NCBI GenBank assembly: GCA_015680685.1
Contig: MNCI01020439.1
Coordinates: 32,772 to 96,771, forward strand
DNA length: 64,000 bases
From: Gnetum montanum
Taxonomy: Eukaryota; Streptophyta; Gnetopsida; Gnetales; Gnetaceae
Direction of reading: 5' to 3'
Shown here: positions 11,884 through 23,065 of the stretch, piece by piece
Layout of the letters: every line of letters begins with the position of its first letter
Numbering within the stretch: position 1 is the first letter of the stretch
Program-made: the position numbers and the translations under genes
The notes under the pieces: model-generated
The model's database searches: none
Told to the model about the DNA's origin: nothing
The model's input: only the letters and a program-made list of their open reading frames with translations

Positions 11884-13159
11884 TGAAACACCCCAAAATT
11901 TGAAGGCATGCTTGCTCCACCAAGTCTTTGCAATTTGTGCAGTGTTACGGTAGTTCTTTAGGAGATGGACGCTCTGATGTTCAGATTGTCCAGTCCGGTA
12001 ACTTTTCTACCCCAAGTGTTAATAGGCTAAATGGACTCTCCAGCCTACCCACCTGAGTAGTTCATCTAGCCGATGACGCACTTAGGAGTGGTGCATGGAA
12101 TTGTTGCCAGTGCTGAGAATGCTCAAAGTGCTTTAGCAAAGTTTTCTAAGTCAAGGAATTTTGCTAGGCTACACTACGCTATGTAGTGTAGAAAACTTCA
12201 GAATACATTTGTAGGAGTGCAGTGCTATACTATACTATGCCACACAGCGTGGCACAACTGACTTCAAGTCCTTCAGCAATGTCTCCTTCTGTCAGAAAGT
12301 GACGAACTTGGAAAAAAGCAGGCCATGTTTGCCGCTACGCTATGCTAAGCTACATGGCACAGCAAGGCGTAGCAATTCTGTGAAAGTAACAGAAGGAAAC
12401 TCAAAGGGCAAGATCAGCTAGTTCACAAGCTTCATAGTGCAAAAGGCAAGGTTTGCAGATTGACGATGTTTTCTTCAACTAAGGCTAGTAGCTAATGCTA
12501 TGCTATGTAGTGTAGCATAGCGTAGAAAATATGCAATAAATAGTCAACATGCTTCAAAGGTTTCCAATGCATGCAGCAGGACATGATGCAAATTTTTTGA
12601 TTCAAGCTAGTAGCTATACTACACTACGCTGCATAACGTAGCACAGCGTAATAAGATGCTACACTACACCAAACATGCTATGCTACAAATCATAGAAAAG
12701 CATGGTAAGTAGTTACGCTACATCAATGCACTTCACCTAATTGCACCGTTACTCTGACAACGCAATTACAACATGGTAGACTTGTAATCACATCATTACA
12801 GACTCGCCCAACGATCATGTAGGCACGTGCAGCATAGATAGGTTAGCGCAAGCCCAGGGCATGTGGTGTCCAAATCGCATCTTTTGCATGCCCTTGGTCC
12901 TATAACTACCCCAATGAGAAACGCTCGAAGGGTCTGGTTTTTGGAATTTTTAGTTGGCTAACAATTTTGTTGGCTGACAAGCAAAAAAGAGTTAGTGCTG
13001 TAACCTTGAGCATTGTAAGCTTTTTTTTTTGACATTGTAAATAGTTAGCATTCTCAGTTGGTATTTTGTTCTGCTCCTTTCTACCACCTTGGTAGCACTT
13101 CATGTTGTTAACGCCTAAATCTACATTGTTAATGGTCACCGATGTTTTCGGTCGCTACA
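11884..13159 (+). repeat. 5' LTR of element A (1276 bp, internally shortened)
   Basis: It starts TGAAACACCCCAAAATTTG and ends GCTACA just before the PBS. It matches the D LTR but lacks roughly 300 bases of the R/U5 part between about 13110 and the end. U3 carries palindromic arrays such as ACACTACGCTATGTAGTGTAG (12170-12190), and others at 12340-12370, 12490-12530 and 12610-12690. The TATA box is mutated. Confidence 0.85.
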
Positions 13160-13165
13160 GTTTTC

Positions 13166-13183
13166 TGGTGCTAGAAGGAGGGC
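13166..13183 (+). other. Primer binding site of element A
   Basis: TGGTGCTAGAAGGAGGGC begins six bases after the LTR end and is identical at most positions to the site of B. It lies at the place where minus-strand DNA synthesis would start. Confidence 0.75.
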
Positions 13184-13613
13184 CTTTGGTGCCCTTTCCA
13201 CGTGTCATGGTAGTCCTGTAAGCCTTCTGCACCCTAATATGAATTAGCATAAATTTGACACCCATCTGTGATTTTTTATACGTCGTGTGGTGCAGATTGG
13301 TCACCTCGATGGTTTCTTGGGAACCCTACAGGACATAAAGCCTCTAGTCGCCAACTGACTTGCCTATCTTATGGTAGTCTTGCATGCATTCTATACCCTA
13401 TCGCACACTAGCATAAACGTGACACCATTTTGCGATTGTTTACGCATCGTGTGGTACAGATTGGTTGCCTTGACGGTTCCTTTGGATCCCGGCAAGACAT
13501 AAAGCCTTTTTGATTGCTTTCCAATTTCTTTGCTCTTCTCCTTCGCAAAACTGCTTGGCTTTCCAATCTCATTAGTCTTTTTCCTATTTGCAAAACTTTT
13601 TAGCTTAGTAAAA
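13184..13613 (+). repeat. Leader of element A with about two tandem repeats
   Basis: Two units of about 185 bases start near 13197 and 13375. Each has GTAGTCxTGxAxGC, a CACCCTAxxxxGxATTAGCATAAA-like stretch and GGTTCCTxxGGAxCCC. This is the same leader repeat as in B and D with fewer copies. No coding potential is evident. Confidence 0.6.
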
Positions 13614-15684
13614 ATGACTTCTGCAACTACTGCTACTAATACCTTCAACATTGAGATTCCTATCATGGTTCAAGACATCATAGGTGCTAAACAACCGTTG
13701 AACCTAATGCTGGAAACACATCGATCCCTCAAGATCCAAAATCAAGGACTTGAGGGCTTGGCCTAGCAACATGAGTGCTATAACTTCCTCTGTGCAAAGG
13801 TTCAGGCAAACCTACTTTTGGATGTACATGAATTCTAAGGCAAACGTAGCTTTGAGTTCACTAACTGCAATGGGAAGGAGTTTTTTCCCACTCCCAGTGC
13901 TTCCATACCTTTGACACAGATAAATCAAAGGCTTCTAGACCAGCTAATCCAGTTGGCTAGGCTTAGGGAGCAATAGGACACAGCGTCTAACCAGGATGAC
14001 ACCTTCCAGGATGGATAGAAGGAACTCGATTTCCAATCCGATGAGGGAGGTCAAACCAACCCCATTCTTGTCCCTCCTAACCCATCCTTCTGGGCCAATC
14101 CGTTATCTATTACCGCTCCCTTTATGATCATGCCTATGCTCCCGCAACCTACAATCACAACTGCAATGGGTAGCCATGTTACCTTCTTGACGTGTCAACG
14201 CCCTTATTCCCTTCTTTCATTTGCAGCAACTATGCCTCTGCAAACTATTCATCAGCCCATTCCTGTAGCACATCACATACCAATCATGGCTACCCTATCA
14301 CATGTTCATACTATACCTACTTCACAGTCATATGAAACTTCTGTTTTCATCCCTACGTTCACGTCTGTTCCACCCACCGCAGCGGGCCCAGGTCCATCCA
14401 CATGGTAGACCCCATTTTCTTCTTTGCCTATTCCACAATATTCGTAGATGTCTCATTATGTTCACCATCAGAACTACCAAACCCTGCAAATGGTACAATC
14501 CAACACGGGGTTATGGTCTATGTTGTCAGCAACACAAGTGGTCTATCATGTGGCCCAACCCGTTGTTGCTACTTCAACAGCACCACCTACCAAGTGGTGG
14601 ACAACGAAAGCAGCACCATTCGCAAGGGCTATTCCAATGGTACCATAGATGGATCACACCCCCAACCCTACCATTCCATAGATGTGAACTTCCTTGGCAG
14701 TTTCCCAATTATCCACAATGTTGCAGGGTTGGGACCAAGCATTCCAACTCATCCAAACCCTCACTGAAGAAATAAAAAGCCTCAAAGCTATTGGATCTGA
14801 TACGATACAAGTCATGGACTTTTACCAAGATGACCCTATCAGCCCTGCAATCCCTACTCTAATGTTATCCCCAGGGATGTCCCTCCCCCACTTCACAAAG
14901 TACGATGGGGAAGGAGATCCTAATGCACATCTTGTTACCTTTAGGTCTTAATCCCTTCTATTGCAAAAATGGTCACACATGATCATTCGTGTATTTTCTA
15001 TGTCCTTAACTATAAGGGCTTTAAATTGGTACTATGCACTGTCATGCTCATATATTTCAACTCTGGAAGAGCTTTTGACCCAATTCGTGATGTGCTTAAA
15101 GTATAACTTGAAGGAGGAAACCACATTGGACCAGTTGATGAGCATGAAGCAAGACCCTTTGGAACCAGTCCAGAAATTCATCGAGCGATGGGGCACAACC
15201 CTTAACGAAATCCGCGAGCCCATCGCGGACGCCCACTTGCTAGCCATCTTTAAGGGTGCAGTGAATGACTTTATCAAGTCCAAATTATACTACCTCACCC
15301 CTCACACTCTTAGTCAAGCCTTCGCTCAGACTAAGAGTATACAGGATGAATCCGAGGAAAGCACAGACCTAGCCTACATTGCCGACAAAAGCACCTTCAC
15401 AAAGAAGGACAAGGGTAAGGCCCGAACAACCACAGTGGCCACTGTGACGATCGAGGCCAAGCACAAACCTAGTAACAATGGTAACAAGAACAATATGAAA
15501 TTGGCTATATCTGCAGCTAACCCCTTGCCGAAGTAGGGCAATGTGCCGCAACCTCCAGCGCCTGCACCTGAGACATCTGTGCAACTCAAACCGAACTTTG
15601 AGCGTAAAGATCATTCAAAGTACACTCCACTACCTCTCAAGCCTTCAAAACTTCTGAAGAAGCTATTGGTAGTGGGGCACATCC
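13614..15684 (+). pseudogene. Gag of element A, N-terminal part (interrupted by X)
   Basis: It starts MTSATTATNTFNIEIP at 13614. The N-terminal region with VQAN, the Pro/Ser/Thr-rich middle and the gag domain (about 14810-15310) can all be followed, although three frames are needed. The longest intact piece is 14961-15536, with YYALSCSYISTLEELLTQFV and an alanine/threonine/lysine-rich tail. Stops include TAG for CAG at 13765 and 15535. The frame breaks at the target site of X (15680-15684) and resumes at 36390. Confidence 0.8.
15680..15684. other. Target-site duplication of element X, left copy
   Basis: CATCC directly precedes the left LTR of X. The same five bases follow the right LTR at 36385-36389. 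Five bp is the usual duplication size for Ty3/gypsy integrases. Removing X plus one copy restores the gag of A. Confidence 0.85.
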
Positions 15685-17777
15685 TATACTATCTAAAATC
15701 ATCGGCGTAAGGCTGGAGAAAAAATGAACACCGAATGATCTTCGGAGAGGTACAGCTGACCGTGCCTTCGCGTGAGGGCAAGCTGGAAAAATGAAGGTAG
15801 AGTGCCTTGGATGGTCTACACGCAAATCAACCAAGGACTTCCCTGAGTGTAAGCTATAGCTTGCACTAGGGTTATCATAACAAACATAACACGAATATGT
15901 AAACGGAGTGTAGATTTAACGTAAGAATAGACCAAAATGATGCAAATGTAAAACAATGAACCAAAATAATGTAAACAACGCAATAAACCAGAATAATGTA
16001 AATAGTGCAATGGAAGGAAAAGGACGATATTGTATTGAATTAGAGAATAAAGTGCACCAGTCAAAATGTAGCTGCATGTGAAAATGGAAGGTCAAGTGTC
16101 AAGCCCGGAGATGAAGGATGAAGGATGAAGCGTTTGCGGATGCTCAAGTGCTAGGTATTACATGCACTCCAGCGTCTAGGGTTGCCAATCAATGCTCTTT
16201 AGGTCATCTTTTTTGCAAAATTTCCAACCCCATTTATGTCAATGAATATGGTATTTATACCTTTTTCTAGGCTTGGGAGTGGGATTTATGAATGAGATCA
16301 ATGGCTGTGAAATGAGAGAAAAATGGATTGTGTGACAGGTGTACATGGGCAGACTACGTTCTGGACTGGATGCATTGTATCTTACAATGGGTATTGATTT
16401 ACATTACGCTCATGCATATAATTTGAACTGTAAGAGCTTGACAAGATCACATATGTTGCAAATTTTCAATAAAATAATAGTGTACAATAAGAGATCTTCA
16501 TTCTGGCTCGCTTCGAACTTCCCGATCCATGAACTAGTTGCTGCAGGATGCCAACATGAGTGATCCTATGGCTATTCAAGATTCTTTTGCTTCATCAAGT
16601 CTACTAGCATGAGTTGATCTTGTCCTGGTGTGCCCTCGACATGTGTCTAAAGTGATCTAGGCTAGTTTTGGCAGCTCATGCTGTCAGCATGACTTGGGCG
16701 TGTGCTGGGCATGAGAAAGATGGAATGGTTCATTTCACATCAAATTTTGATTTTTGAGACTTGTCTTTTGAGTGTAACTACTGCCTGCCCTTGGGGGTAA
16801 CTTGCATGCTAAGTCTAAGCCTGTTTGTGCCTTGATTTAGGTCATTTTGGAAATTCACGTTGGGCTCATGCTGTCAGCATGACCCCAACGTGACCTGGAC
16901 ATGACCAACTGAAGGTGACACATGTTGAGTTGAATTTGGCCACTGATGCCTAGTCTTTGAAGTGCAACTACTACGTGCTCTCGAGGATGGCCTGGATGCT
17001 AAATTTGAGTCTGTTCTTGTGTTGATTTGAGCCACTTTTAATAGGTCATGTTGGACTCACGCTGTCAGCATGACCTTAGTGTGATCAAAGCGTGACCAAG
17101 CTAAAATGCCATGTTTCATGCCTGAATTTTGATTTTCTAGAGCTTGTGAATGAGTAGAAATATTACCTATCCTTGGGGGTTCAGTCGATGTTGAAAATTA
17201 TGCTTGGGATTTCTTGATTTGACCTATTTTTATTTGGTCACATTTGGCTCACGCTGTCAACAAGACCCGAGCGTGAGTAAACAAATCTTATGATTTTGTG
17301 CTTAATTTATGAGGTTCTGGAGGTTGGGAGCTGCAATGAACATTAGTAAAACTCGAGGGGAGTCTGCGTGCCTGAATTTAGACTATTTGGACTTGGTTTC
17401 AAGGCTCTAAAAATTGGTCATGCTGTAGTCACGTCGTACTCAAGCTGGGCAGCGTGACCTCAGTGTGACCTAAGCGTGAGTAGCACTATTTGTGTGATTC
17501 TAACTTGAAATCTTGGATTCTGGATTCTAAAAATTGGAACAATCATCAGTGGGCCCCAAGGGGGCCTTACCTATTCAAATTAGGACTATTTTAACTCAAC
17601 TTGTAAGCTCTGAAAGTTTCACATGCTGAGGGAAAGCTAGCTCGACAACATGAGCAAGCTAGCTTGAACAAGATGGATTGAGTTCCATGCCTTAGTCAAG
17701 TTTTTCCTCCTAAATGCTGAAAGGGGCTTGAGTTGTTCTTGTTTCAAAGTGTTGAGCTGAAATTCTGTGGTGTTTCA
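15685..17777 (-). repeat. 3' LTR of element X (2093 bp)
   Basis: In element sense it begins TGAAACACCACAG at 17777 and ends at TATA on 15685. The plus-strand end is TATAC, probably a mutated TGTAC as still seen in E. The body holds about five degenerate tandem units of about 185 bases, each with a palindrome of the type CACGCTGTCAGCGTG (near 16675, 16866, 17056, 17249, 17430). A TATA box lies at 16249-16260. Confidence 0.9.
16249..16260 (-). promoter_or_regulatory. TATA box in the 3' LTR of element X
   Basis: The minus strand reads GGTATAAATACC. The 5' LTR has the same word at 34848-34859. Position relative to the LTR end is similar in both, which supports a U3 core promoter. Confidence 0.65.
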
Positions 17778-17793
17778 TTGGCCCCTCTTTGTG
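17778..17793 (-). other. Polypurine tract of element X
   Basis: In element sense CACAAAGAGGGGCCAA abuts the TGAAAC start of the 3' LTR. It would prime plus-strand DNA. Element E has the same tract at 59246-59261, next to its LTR, confirming the orientation of both. Confidence 0.85.
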
Positions 17794-18680
17794 GACGTCT
17801 AGAGGGATCCACCTGAGAGGCATCAAAAAAGAAGTACAAAACACCATGATTGACCTGGCACTAAGCATCGTCCGTTGGCCCCTAGCTAAATGTGATCGCA
17901 CCGTGTTCAAAAGTATATTGGATTGAGGAAAATTTAGTTTAAGGAAAGAAGGCAATGACTCATAGGATTAGGGATTGGTTGAAGGGTGTCATTGTTTGAA
18001 CTATGTGAGAGAAATGCTCTCATGTGAACAAGCTATTTTTTTGGTCCTTGTCAATAGCCAATATATAGCAGACTCGGAACCAAGACATAGGAGGTGTGTT
18101 CTTTGGAGAAACGGGACCCTTGTGTTGTGTTTAAGGGAGCCCGTTGTAAACAGCCAAAGCCATGCAATGATGTGCAACATGATCATTTGAGACATGAGTG
18201 TTTTTCCAAGACAATTACCTTCTTGCCTAGGGCTTGTATGAGAAGAACCAATGGTCTTTAGTCTATGATGTGAACAGGGTCATGGAGACCTTTTCTGGGG
18301 ATTTTTCTCTTTGACTTTTTTATTCTATTTTTCTGTTTTCTTTGTTTTTCTTTTCTTTTTTGTTGTCTTTTTTTTTCTTTTATTTTTATTTTTATTTTTG
18401 GTCTTTTGAAAGAACCTAATTTTTATGCCTTGCTCAGATTTGAGCGCTTGCAACTACTTAGAGGATTACAGTATGCGATAATGTATCAAGGGATTTGGGG
18501 GAGTAGAATGTATACAAGGGAAGTAATTAAATAAGATAAATAGGACATGATGGGGAATAGCGAATGTCCTAGGACATAACTAGCAATAGTTCCATCAAGA
18601 TCTATGTGACCGATCATGCAGCAAGTTTTTGGTGAGCACATACAGCCGATTGCAGCAACATGTCTTTTCAAACAACATCA
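17794..18680 (-). other. 3' non-coding region of element X with a long pyrimidine/purine tract
   Basis: No open frame of note is present. Stretches from 17800 to 18250 match element E at 59260-59750. From 18297 to 18415 the plus strand is nearly pure pyrimidine (long T runs with C), i.e. a 120-base polypurine tract in element sense, far longer than the PPT beside the LTR. E keeps a shorter T-rich remnant near 59750. The role is unknown; a secondary primer site or a simple-sequence expansion are both possible. Confidence 0.6.
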
Positions 18681-18684
18681 TATT

Positions 18685-18995
18685 GTTGATGATGTCACTA
18701 GTTTGTAGTCTTGGCGGACTATTATGGATTAGTTTAATGTCATAATCCTTTGGACGTTGTTAGTTTATCGTCATAGTGGATGGTGCAGTGCTAGTTTAGA
18801 GTCATGGCAGACTATGAAGAGGCAAGCTAGTTTATAGTCTTAGTGGACTCTGGTGGACAAGCGTGGAAATTTAGTGTCATGCTGGACATAACTATGTGGT
18901 GTCAATTTACTGTCATGACACTAGGACATTCTATGATGCTAGTTTTAATTCATAGCTCTAGGACTATTCTATGGTATTAGTTTTAGGTCATGATG
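18685..18995 (-). repeat. Hairpin-repeat cluster downstream of integrase in element X
   Basis: About eight units occur, each with a TAGTTT-like word followed by a short inverted repeat. Exact stems are AGTC/GACT at 18707-18720, 18800-18813 and 18836-18849, and TGTC/GACA at 18875-18888. Others are one base off or have longer loops. The stem sequence differs from that in other clusters but pairing is kept. The cluster lies between integrase and the 3' non-coding zone. Confidence 0.75.
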
Positions 18996-19009
18996 CCAGG
19001 ATCGAGACA

Positions 19010-19995
19010 TACCTTGAGCTCATCAGACAGAATGGTTTTAGGTACACATGATTTGTAGGATTGGCGAACTCGTTTCCATCCATGTTGGTGAGTTTGAATG
19101 CCCCATTATCATATGCTTTGGCAACTAAGGTCCTTCCTAGTTAGCTGAGAATTTATTTGAGTGTTCGCAGACCACCTTGAGAACTAGGTCACCTTCCTTA
19201 ATTGGCTGCTTATGTGGATCGTGTTGATGACATCACCGTTGTAGTTTCTGGTACCATTTGATTTGATCAAGCGCTCATGCCTTTTCTTCTTCCACCGAGT
19301 CAAGGTCCATAATGCGTAGCTCATTATTCTATCCTTCATCGAGGAGGCTATAGAGCATTATCTGCAATGAGGGAACCTATAACTCCAAAGGTAACACAAC
19401 TTTAGACCCATATATAAGGCTATATGGTGTCTTACCTATGGACGTTCGATGCGTTGTTCAGTATGCCCATAATGCATAGATTAACTGCTTATGCCATTGT
19501 CTCTTTCTTTGATTCAACATCTTTTTGAGCACCATGATGATCATTTTATGCATAGACTCTACTTGACCATTTCTCTATGGGTAGTATGGTGATGAAAATG
19601 ATTGTTTAGTACCTAGGATTTCATCGAAGCTTTTAGTATCCGTACTGCTGAACTGTGGTTCATTATCGGTAACTATAGTCATTGGTATACCAAAGCGGGT
19701 AACGATGTTTTCTAATATAAAATTGCAAACATTTTTAGATGTGTTTTTCCTTAGGGGAATATCTTCTATCCATTTTTTAAAATATTCGGTTGCAGTGATG
19801 ATGAAACTATGTCCTGTTGAAGATGCTGGTGTTATCGGCCCAATGATGTCTAATCCCCATTTTTGGAATGGCCATGTGATTTGTGCATTATGCAACTCAT
19901 TAGGTGGTATGTGTATTAGGTTACCATGCCTTTAGAAAATGTTACATTTCCTCACCCTGGAGAAAAAATCGTACTCCATGTGTGGCTAGTAATAG
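19010..19995 (-). pseudogene. Integrase of element X
   Basis: The catalytic core reads WPFQKWGLDIIGPI (first Asp), then IVTDNEPQFSS (second Asp) and GQVESMHK (Glu), so the D-D-E triad can be followed between 19850 and 19540. Upstream, the HHCC-type region begins with LGYY*PHMEYDF near 19990. Downstream, NWEGPYVAKAYDNGAFKL (about 19130-19080) is the typical C-terminal fold of Ty3/gypsy integrases. A few TAG stops interrupt the frame. It would insert the element into chromatin. The best open piece is 19895-19575. Confidence 0.85.
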
Positions 19996-20830
19996 CCCAA
20001 ACTTCTAATTTTCATTGCCATTGCTTTGGGTGCTATATGCCCTTTGCAAAGTACTTCATGAACCTGTTCCACAATTGTTTGACCATCGATGCTATTAGCA
20101 CACACTAACAAAATACCTTCATAGGATCTGCGACATAATGTGTCTCCTATTAATGCATATTTCCAAGAGAATTTTCGCACTACGTCCTTTTGAGCACTCA
20201 TCAGATGTTGTGGTGGTTCGCCTTGTAGAAGGTACTCTTTTATGTCATCATACCATTCTATCGCTTTTGTAGTACTGATAGATGCTATGGGTATTTCATC
20301 AAGACCATCGGTTATGGGTTTGGTACAATTTGTTATGGAACTAGGTAACGTATGAAACATCTCAGGTGTCACATTTAAGGCTAGTGTAGCAAGTGCATCG
20401 ACGATCGTATTTTCATTCCTAGGAATATGTTGCACATCTACATTGATAAGTTCTTTTAGCAAGTGTTTAGTTAGGTCATAGTATGGCTGTAAATGAGAAT
20501 CCTTGCATGTGTAAACTTCTATAAATGGATTGATTACTAACTGTAAGTCACCTCGAACTACAAGACATGTGATTCCCACAGTTAGTGCTGATATAAGACC
20601 TCTAAGAAGACTTTTGTACTCTACCATGTTGTTGGTACAAAGGAATGTTAGTCAATAGGAAAAGGGCCAAATTTCTCCAGAGGGATACGTTATGATTGCT
20701 GCAGCACTTCCTCCTTGGGAGGTTAATGCTCCATTTAACTACAGGATTGCATTGTAGTTATCGAGCATTATGTCTATGCTGTTAATATTCTCGTCAGGGT
20801 ATTTGGGGTTGATTGTCACTTGATCTTTTG
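19986..20830 (-). pseudogene. Archaeal-type (second) RNase H of element X
   Basis: Element-sense reading gives a TNNMVEYKSLLRGL motif, VVRGDLQLVINPF, and HIPRNENTIVDALATLA. These are the blocks of the additional RNase H that marks the plant Tat lineage. The open frame 20627-19986 covers most of the domain and continues into the linker before integrase. The upstream part (20830-20630) needs another frame and has stops. In such elements this domain is thought to compensate for a weak first RNase H. Confidence 0.8.
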
Positions 20831-22502
20831 TCGGTCATGTGGTTAACTGATTGGCTATTGCTTGACCCTTAGTGGAGGATTGAGCAAAATAGCATAGGTC
20901 AAACTCTACAATCATCACTTTCCATTTAGCTATCCTACTTGATTCATAGATGTTGTTAGTGATAGCTCAAAGCACATTATCTTTGCAAATGATATAGACT
21001 TGGTTACGGAAGAGATAATGTCACCACCTTTTTAAGGAAAAGACCAAGGCAAGACATGATATCTCCATGTTGTTGTATCATTTTTCGTAGGCAATTAAGG
21101 CATGGCTTAAATAGTAAACGAGGATCTCGGCTCCATCTTCTCATTTATAGCAAAGCATGGACACAATAGATGAATCAGATGTGATGAGGTAGATGTAAAA
21201 AGGTTTCTCACTTTGCGGGGGATGGACTATTGGCAGTTGAGCCAACTCCATTTTATGTTTTCAAATGCTTCTTGGAACTATTGAGTCCATTGAAAATGGA
21301 CATTCTTTCACAGTAAATGTTGCATGGGTTTCAACTTGTCTGTCAGTTTTGCAATAAAACATCTGATGAATTGTAGTCTACCTTGCAAGCCGCGTAGTTC
21401 GGTAAGGTTCTTAGGTGGTTGCATGCTAGTTATTGCTTTAACCTTATCGGGGTCTACTCATATCCCTATTTCTAAGATTATGAAGCCAAGAATTTTTCCT
21501 GTTTTAATTCCAAAGACACATTTCTTTGGGTTAAGTCTAAGGTCATATTTGAGACAACATTTGAGTACCAAGTATAGGTGCTTCACATGTTGCTCGGTTG
21601 TTTTGGACTTGACTGCGATGTCTTCTACATAATCATTGAGAGAATCAAGAATATAATCACTAAATATATATGTCATTGCTCATTGATATGTAGCACCTAC
21701 ATTTTTGAGACCAAATGGCATCATTGTATAACAGAACATGCCCCAAGGTGTCATGAAAGTTATCTTGAGTTGGTGTTCTAGGTTGATCCTGATTTGGTTG
21801 TATCCTAAGAATCCTTCCATAAAGGATAAAAATGCATGTCCAGTAGTTGATTCAATGAGTTAATCGATACTGGGTAGTAGGAATTCATCCTTTATAGTGG
21901 CTATGTTGAGGTCATAGAAGTCAATGCATATGCGAATGCTGACGTTCTTCTTGGGAACTACAACAATGTTGGACACCCATTCGACATAGTCAACAGCTCG
22001 GATGAAACCAGCTTGGTAGAGCTTCATGATTTCATCATGAACTGCCAACGCTACTTCAAGTTTAACCTTCGGTGATTTTTACTTTACTGGTCTAAGTTTT
22101 TCATTGAGGATGATGTTATGCTAGATGATTCAAGGGTCCAGTCTTGGCATATCAGTATACGACCAAGAAAATGTTTTGATGTTGTTCTTAAGAACTTTTG
22201 TAATTTCATTGGAAAGTTGTGGATTTAGGAGAGTACTTAGTTTTAATGTTTTAATTTCATCACTAGACATAGTGATGGGGACTTCGATGAGGGGATCTTC
22301 AATGATGTTGTTAGCTTTCAAGTCCAAAGTTTTAGTCATATCCTTGGGGCTATCTGATGTTTCTTGAGTGGATGCCACAAAATTAGCATAAGTAGATGAG
22401 TCTAGATCTAAGGATTCTAGATTAATCGCTCCTTTTATGGCTCTATGAGGTCCATTGATAGACAACGTTGAAAAGAGGTTCTTGCTGTCCATATGCTTGT
22501 TC
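20830..22502 (-). pseudogene. Reverse transcriptase and first RNase H of element X
   Basis: The coding part starts just after a splice-acceptor-like TTGGCAG at 22509-22503. An N-terminal extension (22492-22130) is followed by the RT fold: HDEIMKLYQAGFIRAVDYVE, GFLGYNQI, and MMPFGLKNVGATYQ. The active-site motif reads YVEDIAV near 21632-21612, a Glu where Asp is expected (YVDD or YMDD). This alone would inactivate RT. The first RNase H (21240-20830) is badly broken. Frames 22492-22130, 22048-21860 and 21676-21458 hold the open pieces. Confidence 0.85.
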
Positions 22503-22639
22503 CTGCCAATTTAAACTAGGAGCATCGTGAGCGAGATTGTCTGATGGGGGAATTGCTATATAAACTAGCTTTGTGTAATTAATTTACATCTTGATGAAAC
22601 CATTACATGAAAGAGTAGTTTAACTTCATACATGGATGC

Positions 22640-22705
22640 ATGGTAGTTTTAGGCCTTACCGAGCCGTATGGCAGTTTTAGGCCGTACCGAGCCATATGGC
22701 ATAAA
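22640..22705 (-). repeat. Hairpin-repeat cluster, RT side of element X antisense gene
   Basis: Two adjacent units of about 30 bases read (plus strand) AGTTTTAGGCC followed by TACCGAGCC(A/G)TATGGC. The stems are imperfect. The cluster sits between the RT acceptor and the 5' end of the antisense gene, as in A and D. Confidence 0.55.
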
Positions 22706-23065
22706 TATTCCATGTGAATACTAATGTTGTAATTTTTTCATAATTTTTGAATTTTTTAGTTCTCATACTTTGTTTTGTCTTTAATGCTTAGGCATTAAAG
22801 CATAAAAATGAACAGAAGAAGCTATCTTGATAGCATGAAAATGAAGACAATGTAGGAAATAATAATAATAATAATAACATAAAGCATCCAATGAGAAAAA
22901 CACAATGTAGCCACGTGGAATAAGTTGAACCAGGGTGAAAGGGGAATGAAAAGTTTGAACCATGATTTAGCATCAGAGCGTGAGTAACTAGGTGTATAGC
23001 ACAGCGTGAGTTACAAGGCAGGGTGTGGAGCAAGAGCAGCAAGAATTCAAGGCAGTGTAAGCACG
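22706..23065 (+). other. 5' flank of the antisense gene in element X
   Basis: No gene is seen. There is an (ATA/AAT)n microsatellite at 22858-22877 and, near 22980-23010, two copies of AGCGTGAGT. No clear TATA box like that of A, B and D was found, so the promoter of this copy is not assigned. Confidence 0.3.
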
